64,000 nucleotides of DNA. It comes from Wocania_A spongiicola. GTDB taxonomy: Bacteria > Bacteroidota > Bacteroidia > Flavobacteriales > Flavobacteriaceae. The notes under the pieces were generated by a model that worked only from the letters and a program-made list of their open reading frames with translations, made no database searches and was not told the DNA's origin. Made by a program: the position numbers and the translations under genes. Positions 8,193 through 16,086 of this stretch are shown here, in pieces; position 1 is the stretch's first letter; the number at the start of each line of letters is the position of its first letter. The DNA lies in assembly GCF_023502325.1 (NCBI RefSeq), contig NZ_JAMFLZ010000001.1, forward strand, positions 620,001-684,000, in the 5' to 3' direction.

Positions 8193-10034
8193 TTGTTGAA
8201 GTATTTTTTTGTTTATATTATATTTTTTGCTAGTGTTAATTATTCTTTTTCTCAAGAAGGAAAACATATATCTAGAATAGACTCTATCAAGCTATATGTT
8301 TTGAATGGGAAATCTAATGATTCTTTATTAATAGCTGATACTCACTATGAAATAGGTGAACATTATAGGAGCAAAGCTCTACTAACAGATAGTGCCTATT
8401 ATCATTATGAGAAAGCAGAAAAAATTTATAAATCTTTAAGAAATAAATTTGGAATAGCTTCAGCATTATATAGAATTGCAAGCATTCAAAGAAATGAAAA
8501 GGACTATTTAGGAAGTGAAGTAAATTCATTTGAAGCTATTTCTCTATTAGATGAATTAGATGAGACTTATAATGTAAATGAAAAAAAATCTTTTTTATAT
8601 AATAATCTAGGAATAGTCTTTAATGAATTAGAACAATTTGATAAATCTTTAGAATATCATAATTATTCTTTGGAAATAAAAAGAAGTTTAAAGGGTATAG
8701 ATAAATCTAAGATTGACAATTCACTAAATAATATTGCATTTGTTTATAAAAATTTAAAACAATATGATATTGCAATTGATTATTATGATGAGATATTACT
8801 TAATAAAAATTTAATTAAAGAACGACCTGATTTTTATGCTTTAGTATTGGATAACTATGCGCATACTTTGTACTTGTCAAATAAATTAGAGAGATTGCCT
8901 GAATTGTATTTTGATGCTTTGAAGATTACGGATAGTGTAAACCCAAAAGGTTATAACTCAATAATTATAAATCAGCACTTAGCTGAATACTATAACAATT
9001 TTAATGATAAAGTTTCAGCAAAATATTATGCTTATAAGGCTAAAAATATTGCTAAAGAATATCATAATGATGATTTGCTTAAATCTCTGCAATTGCTTTC
9101 TAAGATAGAAGAGGGTAATGTAGCTGTTAAACATTTGAAAGAATATGTAAAACTTAGTGATAGCTTATATAAAAGTGAAAGATTAATTAGAAATAAGTCT
9201 GCTAGGATTCGTTTTGAAACCGATAAAATTGAACAAGAAAACGTTAGAATAGCCCGAGAACGAATGTGGCTTTTTATTATTTCGGTAACATTAATTATAA
9301 CATCCTTTTTAGTTTATTTAGTTATAACGCAAAGAAATAAAAACAAAGAGTTAAAATTTATACAACAACAGCAAGAAACAAACGAAGAAATATATAACCT
9401 AATGCTTTCGCAACAAGACAATATAGAAGAAGCAAGAACTTTAGAAAAGAAACGTATTTCTGAAGAATTGCACGATGGTGTATTAGGACGCTTGTTTGGT
9501 ACACGTTTAAGTTTAGATAGTTTAAACATGGGTACAAATGCAGAAGCTATTAATACTAGAAGCCAATATATTTCTGAGCTAAAAACCATTGAAGATGATA
9601 TTAGAAAAGTATCCCATGAATTAAATACCGATTTTGTATCAGGATCTGGTTTTGTTGATATTATAAAAACCTTAGTAGAAACCCAAACGAAGGCTTACGG
9701 ATTTGATTATGAGTTAAAAACTAACGACGATATTAATTGGGAAGAAGCTTCAAATAAAACTAAAATTCACATATACAGAATAATACAAGAATCGTTACAA
9801 AATATTTATAAACATGCTAATGCTACGCTTGTAAAAATTAGTTTTCAAGTTAAAAATAACGTATTTTGCTTAAAGATTAACGATAACGGTTCTGGGTTTG
9901 ATGTTAATAAGGCAAAAAGAGGAATTGGGTTAAAAAACATTAACTCTAGAGTAGAAGAGATTAAAGGTGATTTATCCATAAACTCAGAATTAAATAAAGG
10001 AACAACCATAACGATAAAGGTTAGAACAGATTAA
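8193..10034 (+). CDS. TPR-containing sensor histidine kinase (HisKA_3/NarX-DesK type)
   Basis: A 613-residue membrane kinase. A signal peptide (about 1-20, ending SFSQ) leads into a periplasmic region of tetratricopeptide repeats (about 40-310). One transmembrane helix follows (about 355-377, WLFIISVTLIITSFLVYLV), then a coiled coil, a HisKA_3 dimerisation domain with the phospho-accepting His427 in ISEELHDGVLG, and a HATPase domain (N box SLQNIYKHANA, G box DNGSGFD, GIGLKNINSRV). Start: no ATG exists before the signal peptide and the frame is closed by a stop at 8178, so TTG 8193 (or TTG 8196) must be used. It overlaps no gene and is followed 10 nt later by its response regulator. It probably senses an envelope signal, perhaps linked to the small lipoprotein upstream. 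Confidence 0.93.
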   Translation: MLKYFFVYIIFFASVNYSFSQEGKHISRIDSIKLYVLNGKSNDSLLIADTHYEIGEHYRSKALLTDSAYYHYEKAEKIYKSLRNKFGIASALYRIASIQRNEKDYLGSEVNSFEAISLLDELDETYNVNEKKSFLYNNLGIVFNELEQFDKSLEYHNYSLEIKRSLKGIDKSKIDNSLNNIAFVYKNLKQYDIAIDYYDEILLNKNLIKERPDFYALVLDNYAHTLYLSNKLERLPELYFDALKITDSVNPKGYNSIIINQHLAEYYNNFNDKVSAKYYAYKAKNIAKEYHNDDLLKSLQLLSKIEEGNVAVKHLKEYVKLSDSLYKSERLIRNKSARIRFETDKIEQENVRIARERMWLFIISVTLIITSFLVYLVITQRNKNKELKFIQQQQETNEEIYNLMLSQQDNIEEARTLEKKRISEELHDGVLGRLFGTRLSLDSLNMGTNAEAINTRSQYISELKTIEDDIRKVSHELNTDFVSGSGFVDIIKTLVETQTKAYGFDYELKTNDDINWEEASNKTKIHIYRIIQESLQNIYKHANATLVKISFQVKNNVFCLKINDNGSGFDVNKAKRGIGLKNINSRVEEIKGDLSINSELNKGTTITIKVRTD

Positions 10035-10044
10035 TTATAATTGA

Positions 10045-10719
10045 ATGACAGAGCATATTAAAATATTAATGATTGATGACCACCCAATGATTATTGAAGG
10101 GTATCAAAACACATTATTATTTTCTAAAAAAGAAAGTCAAGAATTATCAATAGACATTGCAAATAATTGTGACGAAGCTATTACTTTTATGAATAAAGCT
10201 GTTGAAAATAATACCCCATATAATGTATTATTTGTTGATATTAGCTTACCACCATCAGCAGATGGATTAATGCAATCTGGCGAAGATTTAGCAGAGCATG
10301 CACGTCACATTTTGCCAGATGCTAAAATTATAATATTAACTATGTTCAACGAATCTTTTCGTATACATAACATTATTAAAACTATTGACCCTGAAGGGTT
10401 CCTAATTAAAAGCGATTTAACATCTAGCGAATTAGCAAGCGCTTTTCAAGCAGTACTTAATAACCCTCCCTTTTATAGTGGTACAGTAAATAGTCATATT
10501 AGAAAAACGATTACAAGCGATATTGTAATTGATGATAAAAACAGAAAGATACTTCATTTATTATCTCAAGGCGTAAAAACTAAAAATCTTGCAACACATT
10601 TAGACATATCTTTAAGTGCTGTTGAAAAAAGAAAGAAACAACTTAAAGAGTTATTTTCTGTTCAAGATGGGCAAGACGAGACCTTATTAAGAGAAGCTAG
10701 GAGTAAAGGTTTTGTGTAA
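10045..10719 (+). CDS. NarL/LuxR-type response regulator
   Basis: A 224-residue regulator with an N-terminal receiver domain (IKILMIDDHPMIIEGY, phospho-acceptor Asp65 in LFVDISLPP) and a C-terminal helix-turn-helix (about 165-224, LLSQGVKTKNLATHLDISLS). The DNA-binding part is a slightly divergent LuxR-type domain. It starts 10 nt after the stop of the TPR kinase and is its evident partner. Targets are unknown; the adjacent 49-residue lipoprotein gene is a candidate. A compact terminator stem follows at 10814. Confidence 0.93.
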   Translation: MTEHIKILMIDDHPMIIEGYQNTLLFSKKESQELSIDIANNCDEAITFMNKAVENNTPYNVLFVDISLPPSADGLMQSGEDLAEHARHILPDAKIIILTMFNESFRIHNIIKTIDPEGFLIKSDLTSSELASAFQAVLNNPPFYSGTVNSHIRKTITSDIVIDDKNRKILHLLSQGVKTKNLATHLDISLSAVEKRKKQLKELFSVQDGQDETLLREARSKGFV

Positions 10720-10813
10720 AATGATAACAAAACGATGAGCATTTGTTAAATTTTTAAATTTTTCATTTTTTTTCAAATCCCAAAACCCTTGCTATATCTC
10801 AATTCTACAATTT

Positions 10814-10837
10814 AACCGTAAAGGAGTTACGGTTTTT
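10814..10837 (+). terminator. Intrinsic terminator after response regulator
   Basis: AACCGTAA (10814-10821) and TTACGGTT (10827-10834) form an 8-bp stem with loop AGGAG, followed by a five-T run (10833-10837). It lies about 95 nt after the stop codon. Confidence 0.8.
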
Positions 10838-10864
10838 CCACAGTTCAAAGCCGTTTGTTATATT

Positions 10865-10970
10865 TATATTTGTAGTATCAACACTTCAAATTAATTAATC
10901 CCTCAATTTTTTTGTTGATAATAGCAATTTACAATAACCCTGTGGAGGTGAGAGACCCACAGGGTTCTTC
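10865..10970 (+). ncRNA. Candidate small RNA between -7 element and GC-rich terminator
   Basis: A perfect -7 element TATATTTG (10865-10872) is followed by about 90 nt with no reading frame and then a strong GC-rich hairpin. Its arms AACCCTGTGG (10936-10945) and CCACAGGGTT (10957-10966) enclose a purine-rich 11-nt loop, and a pyrimidine/T-rich tail follows. A longer-range pair, TATCAACA (10876-10883) with TGTTGATA (10913-10920), could form a 5' stem. The layout is that of a small transcript of about 90 nt. The hairpin could instead only terminate the flanking convergent genes. Confidence 0.35.
10936..10970. terminator. 10-bp GC-rich hairpin between convergent genes
   Basis: AACCCTGTGG (10936-10945) pairs perfectly with CCACAGGGTT (10957-10966). 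It lies between the end of the response regulator and the end of the DUF456 gene on the other strand, so it may serve both directions or a small RNA read from 10865. Confidence 0.7.
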
Positions 10971-10989
10971 TATTTTAAATAAATTGTTT

Positions 10990-11493
10990 TTAAAATATAA
11001 AAAGAGCATTTTTATAATCCCATAAAATTTTGCAAAATAATCCAAAATAAAAAACAGTTACAAAAAGCTTTATAAAAGTTGAAGTTAAAAACCCAATAAA
11101 CGAACCAAAAGCAGCTTTGATTGCCGTTTTAGAATCTGCGTTATTTAATAATTCCCCAATAAGTGCACCAACAAAAGGCCCAATGATAATACCGCCCGGA
11201 ATAGGAGCTATTAAGCCAACTATTAAACCAATTGTTGTACCAATCATACCAGATCTTGTACCTCCAAAGCGTTTTGTTCCAATAGCAGGTATAATATAAT
11301 CTAGTATCCAAATAAAAATTGCTATAACTAGAGTTATAATTATAAACGACATATCCATAGGAATGGCATCTGTAAAATGAAGAATTAATAAACCTACCCA
11401 ACTTGTTAAAGGTCCGGGTAGCACAGGTAAAAAGCTACCTATAATTCCTAAAACAATAAATAAGGCAGCAATAATAATTAAAATAATATCCAT
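10990..11493 (-). CDS. DUF456 family membrane protein
   Basis: A 167-residue integral membrane protein with five or so hydrophobic segments. The opening IILIIIAALFIVLGIIGSFL, then PVLPGPLTSWVGLLILHF, and the glycine-rich IPGGIIIGPFVGALIGE are the conserved features of DUF456. The biochemical role of the family is unknown. It is transcribed away from the BlaI/M56 operon; its start codon is 140 nt from the BlaI start, so the two share a short divergent control region, though the operators lie nearer BlaI. Confidence 0.88.
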   Translation of the reverse strand: MDIILIIIAALFIVLGIIGSFLPVLPGPLTSWVGLLILHFTDAIPMDMSFIIITLVIAIFIWILDYIIPAIGTKRFGGTRSGMIGTTIGLIVGLIAPIPGGIIIGPFVGALIGELLNNADSKTAIKAAFGSFIGFLTSTFIKLFVTVFYFGLFCKILWDYKNALFIF

Positions 11494-11552
11494 AAAAGTG
11501 TTTAAGTTATTCTTTTAATTAGACTAAAAATTATGCCAAACGTTACATTTTA

Positions 11553-11612
11553 AACTAAAAAATTAGTTCAAACTAATTTTTTAGTTATATTTGTTTAACT
11601 AAAAGTTTAGTT
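11553..11612. promoter_or_regulatory. Triple 16-bp BlaI-type operator
   Basis: Three copies of a 16-bp dyad AACTAA-N4-TTAGTT lie at 11553-11568, 11571-11586 and 11597-11612 (centre AAAA, TTTT and AAGT with extended arms). The first two are reverse complements of each other and form one 34-bp palindrome. BlaI/MecI repressors bind such short dyads as dimers. The copies flank and overlap the promoter element TATATTTG at 11586-11593, so bound repressor would block transcription of the BlaI/M56 operon. Confidence 0.85.
11586..11593 (+). promoter_or_regulatory. -7 element TATATTTG of the BlaI/M56 operon
   Basis: Perfect TAnnTTTG match lying between operator copies two and three, 41 nt before the BlaI start codon. 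A TTAG at 11563-11566, 19 nt upstream, is in the right place for a weak -33 element (consensus TTTG). Confidence 0.7.
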
Positions 11613-11633
11613 GAATAATAAAATCCACTAAAA

Positions 11634-11996
11634 ATGAAGCAACTTACTAAAGCCGAGGAAGAGATAATGCAAATACTTTGGCAACTTAAAAAAGCCAATG
11701 TTAAAGCCATAATTGAAGAATTTCCAAACCCTAAACCTGCATATAATACAGTATCTACAATTGTGCGAATTTTAGAAAGTAAAGGGTTTGTAGATTATGA
11801 AAAACAAGGAAAAGGGCATGTGTATTTTCCGTTAATGCAACAACAAGAATATAGTAATCAATCTATTAATAAGTTGGTAGATAATTATTTTCAAGGCTCT
11901 TTTAAAAGTATGGTGTCATTCTTTATGAAGAAAAACGATATTAGTTTAAATGAGCTTGAATCGGTTTTAAAAGAAATCAATAAAAAAGAGAAATAA
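11634..11996 (+). CDS. BlaI/MecI/CopY family repressor
   Basis: A 120-residue winged-helix regulator: MKQLTKAEEEIMQILWQL opens the DNA-binding domain, then PAYNTVSTIVRILESKGFV holds the recognition helix, and the C-terminal 40 residues dimerise. In this family the paired M56 membrane protease triggers cleavage or release of the repressor. Its stop overlaps the start of the M56 gene (TAATG), and three 16-bp operators sit at its promoter, so it very likely represses its own operon. In Bacteroidota such pairs often have no beta-lactamase nearby, and none is seen here; the inducing signal is unknown. Confidence 0.94.
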   Translation: MKQLTKAEEEIMQILWQLKKANVKAIIEEFPNPKPAYNTVSTIVRILESKGFVDYEKQGKGHVYFPLMQQQEYSNQSINKLVDNYFQGSFKSMVSFFMKKNDISLNELESVLKEINKKEK

Positions 11997-14422
11997 TGAT
12001 ACATTATATATTGCAAACTATAGCGTTTCAGCTGTTCTTTCTACTAGCCTATGATGTGTTTTTAAAACGCGACACTTTTTTTAATTGGAATAGGATGTAT
12101 TTGTTGGTAACATCAATTCTTTCTTTAATACTACCATTTATAAAGATTAATAGTTTAAAAGAAGTTCTTCCACAAAATTATATTGTTTCTCTACCAGAGG
12201 TTGTTTTAGGGCAAACAAATACAAACATCAATGATACTATAGCATTGGATACTGTTGTTTTAGAAAATAATTCTTTTCCATATTGGGAACTCATTTTTTA
12301 TATAGGAGTTTTTATTGCCTTTAGTTTGTTTTTATTTAAAGTGATTAAAATTTTTGTTTTAGTATTAAAAAACCCAAAGCAATCTATAGGTAACATTGTT
12401 TTAGTTGAATTAATAAATAGTAATGCAGCATTTTCATTTTTCAGCTACATTTTTTTAGGAGAGCATATTAAAGAAGAGGATAAAGAATCTATATTAAAAC
12501 ATGAGTTAATTCATGCTCAGCAAAAGCATACACTAGATTTATTGTTTTTTGAAGTATTACGTATAGTGTTCTGGTTTAATCCTTTAGTGTATATGTATCA
12601 AAATAGAATGGCAACACTGCACGAATTTATTGCTGATGCTAATGCTGTTAAGCATCAAAATAAAAGTGAATACTACCAAAACCTTTTGGAACAAGTTTTC
12701 GAAACCAAAAAAATATCATTCATCAATACATTTTTTAAACAATCATTAATCAAAAAACGAATCGTTATGTTGTCAAAAACAAAGTCAAAACAAATTCATT
12801 TATTTAAATATGCTTTATTAATTCCTATGGTTTTAGGAATGCTTGTTTATACTTCTGCAGAGGCTCAAGATAAACCAAATATTAGCAGTGAAATAGAGTT
12901 AAACAAGTTTAGTTATTCTTTGGGTAAAGATGAAGAACTCGTAGGAGAGAAAAAGGAAATCCATGAGAAATATGAGAGCTTTCTGAAAAACAATAAAGAC
13001 TATGTAAGTTGGGGCTATATTGATAAAAAAAATGATATAGTAAAATATAGTGTGCATTCTGTTAAAGAAAAAGTACCAAACGGCTTTTCAAAAAGTGAAG
13101 TAAGTTTTCCAGATGGCTCTTCTTATATAATCTATTATAATATAAGCTATTTTGATTGGGGAAACACCGAAACACCTAAAGAGCTTTCCGAAAAAGAAAA
13201 AAAGGAAAGAAAAGAAGAGCTTTTAAAACTGAAAGAGGAATACAAATCTGCATTAGAAGTCCCTTTTGCTGTTATAGATCAAGTTCCAATATTTCCTGGT
13301 TGCGAAAACATAACAAAAGAGGAACAAAAAAAATGTATATCTAATAATATTGCAAAGCATGTTAATCAAAACTTTAATATCGATTTAGCTAATAAGTTAA
13401 GTTTAACTGGAAAACAACGTATAAATGTAATTTTCAAAATCAATAAAGAAGGAAATGTAATAGGAATTCGATCAAGAGCACCGCATCCTGATTTAGAAGC
13501 AGAAGCAATTCGAGTTATTAATACACTGCCAAAAATGATTCCAGGTAAGCACAAAGGAAAAAATGTAGTAGTTCCTTATTCGTTACCAATTATATTTCAA
13601 ATTGCTGATAAAATAGAAGAAAAAGCATCAGATGTTATTCCGCTAGATGAAGTAGAAGTCCCTTTTGCAGTTATTGAGAATGTGCCGATTTATCCAGGCT
13701 GTGAAGACCTAGCGAGTAATATTGAAAAGAAAAAATGCATGTCTGACAACATATCAGAATTTGTAGCTAAAAATTTTAATACCAAAATTGCTAACCAAAA
13801 CGAGTTAAGTGGCAGACAACGTATTAATGTTATTTTTAAAATAGATAAAGAAGGAAATATTACTGGTGTGCGTTCAAGAGCGCCACACCCAGCTTTAGAA
13901 GCAGAAGCTATACGTGTAATTTCTTCTTTACCGAAAATGAAACCTGGTATACAACGTGGCAAACCAGTAACAGTACCTTATTCATTACCTATAATTTTTG
14001 ATATTGAGGAAAAAACAAAAATGCTTGATGAAGTTACAATTACTGATGATTTAAGTGCATCAAATGTAGTGCCTTTTGCTGTTGTAGAAGAACCACCAAT
14101 ATTTCCAGGATGTGAAAATTTAAGTAAAGCTGATCAAAAAGAATGCGTTGCAAACGAGGTTGCTTTACATGTAAATAAAAATTTCAATACAAAATTGGCT
14201 ACAGAATTAGGCTTAGCAGGAAGGCAACGTATTAACGTTATTTTTAAAATAGATAAAGAAGGTAATATTATTGATATACGCTCAAGAGCACCACATCCTG
14301 ATTTAGAAGCAGAAGCTAAACGAGTTGTTAAATCACTTCCTAAATTTAAACCTGGATCTCATAATGGTAAAATAGTTACTGTTCCTTACTCTTTACCTAT
14401 AATATTTCAAGTAAGTGAATAG
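11996..14422 (+). CDS. M56 (BlaR1-like) metalloprotease with three C-terminal TonB-C-like domains
   Basis: An 808-residue membrane protein. The N-terminal part has transmembrane helices (about 1-20, 34-52, 97-120) and the M56 zinc motif HELIH at His169-His173, with a further helix near 270-287. This corresponds to the BlaR1 sensor-protease. The C-terminal part is unusual: three tandem copies of a domain of about 115 residues (422-536, 555-670, 692-806), each opening VPFAV, with FPGC or YPGC, RQRINVIFKI or similar, RSRAPHP and VPYSLPIIF. They resemble the TonB C-terminal domain. It overlaps BlaI by one nt and the next TPR gene by eight. The repeats may sense or bridge envelope partners across the periplasm; this is inference. 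Confidence 0.92.
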   Translation: MIHYILQTIAFQLFFLLAYDVFLKRDTFFNWNRMYLLVTSILSLILPFIKINSLKEVLPQNYIVSLPEVVLGQTNTNINDTIALDTVVLENNSFPYWELIFYIGVFIAFSLFLFKVIKIFVLVLKNPKQSIGNIVLVELINSNAAFSFFSYIFLGEHIKEEDKESILKHELIHAQQKHTLDLLFFEVLRIVFWFNPLVYMYQNRMATLHEFIADANAVKHQNKSEYYQNLLEQVFETKKISFINTFFKQSLIKKRIVMLSKTKSKQIHLFKYALLIPMVLGMLVYTSAEAQDKPNISSEIELNKFSYSLGKDEELVGEKKEIHEKYESFLKNNKDYVSWGYIDKKNDIVKYSVHSVKEKVPNGFSKSEVSFPDGSSYIIYYNISYFDWGNTETPKELSEKEKKERKEELLKLKEEYKSALEVPFAVIDQVPIFPGCENITKEEQKKCISNNIAKHVNQNFNIDLANKLSLTGKQRINVIFKINKEGNVIGIRSRAPHPDLEAEAIRVINTLPKMIPGKHKGKNVVVPYSLPIIFQIADKIEEKASDVIPLDEVEVPFAVIENVPIYPGCEDLASNIEKKKCMSDNISEFVAKNFNTKIANQNELSGRQRINVIFKIDKEGNITGVRSRAPHPALEAEAIRVISSLPKMKPGIQRGKPVTVPYSLPIIFDIEEKTKMLDEVTITDDLSASNVVPFAVVEEPPIFPGCENLSKADQKECVANEVALHVNKNFNTKLATELGLAGRQRINVIFKIDKEGNIIDIRSRAPHPDLEAEAKRVVKSLPKFKPGSHNGKIVTVPYSLPIIFQVSE
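13259..13603 (+). repeat. TonB-C-like domain repeat 1 of M56 protein
   Basis: Codes for residues 422-536. It shares IFPGCEN, QRINVIFKI, the block RSRAPHPDLEAEA and VPYSLPIIFQ with the other two copies. DNA conservation is clear but codons differ, so the duplication is not recent. Confidence 0.85.
13658..14005 (+). repeat. TonB-C-like domain repeat 2 of M56 protein
   Basis: Codes for residues 555-670, separated from repeat 1 by an 18-residue acidic linker. It carries IYPGCED, RQRINVIFKIDKEGN, RSRAPHPALEAEA and VPYSLPIIFDI. One residue longer than the other copies near the start. Confidence 0.85.
14069..14413 (+). repeat. TonB-C-like domain repeat 3 of M56 protein
   Basis: Codes for residues 692-806, ending two residues before the C terminus. 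It shares IFPGCEN, RQRINVIFKIDKEGN, RSRAPHPDLEAEA and VPYSLPIIFQV with copies 1 and 2. The two Cys (in PGCEN and KECVA) are conserved in all three copies and could form a disulfide. Confidence 0.85.
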
Positions 14423-15560
14423 AATCATTTTAATTTTTTTAATATGTACAGCATTTAAAACCGAAGCCCAAACTTCGGTTTTAAACATTGCAGATAGTTT
14501 GTTTGCTCATGGTAATTATAGTAAAGCAATTTTACAATATAAAACATACAATAACCAACCAGAAGTATACCATAAAATAGCAAAAGCCTACATAGCTATT
14601 GGTAACTATGATGAAGCTTTAATTAATTACGAAAAAGGTGTGGAAACTAACCCAGAAAACACCTTGTTAAAATATGATTTTGGCAAATTTTTATATCGAT
14701 CTAAAAAGTTTAAAAAAGCATCAGAAGTATTTAATAAACTAGTTTATATAGATTATAAAAACCCAAATTTTCATTATGAATTAGGCTTAACATTAGAGCA
14801 GTTAAAAGATTCAACAGCACAAAATAGATTTCATAGCGCTTTTGAATTAGATACTACACACCAAAAAGCAATTTTTAAAATAGCAAAATATTATCTTAAA
14901 AAGGGGCATAATAAAACTGCAGATAAATATATTGATATAGGGCTCAACTCCTATAAAAATAATAAAGAACTGATAAGCTTGAAAGCCCAAAATTACTATG
15001 TGAGGCATCAATATGAAAAAGCTGTAGTTTGGTTCGAGAAACTTCTTGAATTAGGTGAATCTTCAGCGTTTATTTATGAAAAATTAAGTTTGAGTTATGC
15101 GCAATTATTTGAATTTGAAAAGGCTATTGAACAACGGAAGTTAGCTTTAAAATTCAACCCATTGGATGCAACCTCTATTTATGTGATAGGAACTTACTAT
15201 GAGAAAATAGATGATTTTAAAAAAGCCGAAGAATATATATGGAAAGCTTTGGCATTGTTAGATACACCATTAGATGCTGAATATATGAAACTTGCAACAG
15301 TTTTAAATCGGCAAAAAAAGTATAGAGAAGGGATTGATGCCTTAAAAAAAGCAATAAAAGAGAATCCTTCAAATGAGTTTTCAAGCTTTCACTTGGCAAT
15401 AACGCTTGATGCTTATTATGCCGATTTTGATTCTAGGATTAAGGCGTTAGAAGATTTTAAGAGAAAGTTCCCTAATGGCAAGTTAATAAGTTTTGTAAAT
15501 GATAGAATTTCTAAACTTAAAGAGGAAAAATTTCTTAATGAAGAGAAGAAAGAAGATTAA
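14415..15560 (+). CDS. Secreted tetratricopeptide repeat protein
   Basis: A 381-residue exported TPR protein. The signal peptide (about 1-18, ending KTEAQ) is followed by TPR units through the whole chain, for example YSKAILQYKTY, YDEALINYEKG and YEKAVVWFEKLLELG. It starts with GTG 14415, eight nt inside the M56 gene, so translation is probably coupled; no ATG is available before the signal peptide. The gene belongs to the BlaI/M56 operon and likely acts in the periplasm as a protein-binding partner of the M56 sensor. Function otherwise unknown. Confidence 0.85.
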   Translation: MNRIILIFLICTAFKTEAQTSVLNIADSLFAHGNYSKAILQYKTYNNQPEVYHKIAKAYIAIGNYDEALINYEKGVETNPENTLLKYDFGKFLYRSKKFKKASEVFNKLVYIDYKNPNFHYELGLTLEQLKDSTAQNRFHSAFELDTTHQKAIFKIAKYYLKKGHNKTADKYIDIGLNSYKNNKELISLKAQNYYVRHQYEKAVVWFEKLLELGESSAFIYEKLSLSYAQLFEFEKAIEQRKLALKFNPLDATSIYVIGTYYEKIDDFKKAEEYIWKALALLDTPLDAEYMKLATVLNRQKKYREGIDALKKAIKENPSNEFSSFHLAITLDAYYADFDSRIKALEDFKRKFPNGKLISFVNDRISKLKEEKFLNEEKKED

Positions 15561-15601
15561 AATCTAAAAAAAATTGTACTTTTCGGTTTCAGTTATTACC
15601 C

Positions 15602-16078
15602 ATGAGATACTTTTTAGGTTTTTTATTTGTTTTGATGCTTACCTCTTGCGAGTATTTTAATGTAAAAAAAACATCGTCTGAAGCTATTTTAAAAGAAGAA
15701 TTACAAACTTTTAATTGGAATGATGTAGATGAATATCCTAGTTTTTCTGCATGCGATTCTTTGACTGTTAAGAATGATGTAAAAGAATGTTTCCAAAAAA
15801 TTCTAACCTCACATATTTCTGATTTTTTGCAAAAAGAAATAATCATTGTATCAAAAGATGTTAGCGATACTATTGTTTTAAACTTTAAAGTATCTGAAAC
15901 GGGAAACTTAAAATTAATAGATGCAAAAATAAACGCTGTTACCCGTGAAGAAATTCCAAATATTGAAAGTTTGCTTACAAAAAGCTTAGATTCACTCCCC
16001 AAAATTTTTCCAGCTACAAAACACGGACAGCAAGTAACGACAGCATTTAAACTACCAATAATTGTTAAGGTTAACTAG
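15602..16078 (+). CDS. Lipoprotein resembling a stand-alone TonB-C-like domain
   Basis: A 158-residue lipoprotein (lipobox LTSC at Cys16). Its mature part follows the same plan as the repeats of the M56 protein: EYPSFSAC, then a second Cys in VKECFQ, a helix, VLNFKVSETGNLKLID, a second helix, SLPKIFPA and a closing strand LPIIVKV. It looks like a diverged fourth copy on its own lipid anchor. It follows the TPR gene by 41 nt and probably ends the BlaI/M56 operon. It may compete with or bind the M56 repeats. Similarity is judged by eye, so moderate confidence. Confidence 0.75.
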   Translation: MRYFLGFLFVLMLTSCEYFNVKKTSSEAILKEELQTFNWNDVDEYPSFSACDSLTVKNDVKECFQKILTSHISDFLQKEIIIVSKDVSDTIVLNFKVSETGNLKLIDAKINAVTREEIPNIESLLTKSLDSLPKIFPATKHGQQVTTAFKLPIIVKVN

Positions 16079-16086
16079 TATTAGTT

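Noticed and set aside
15589..16002. 137-codon frame antisense to the small TonB-C-like lipoprotein
   Set aside because: The plus-strand frame has a lipobox and continues the BlaI/M56 operon. The antisense product shows no family signs.
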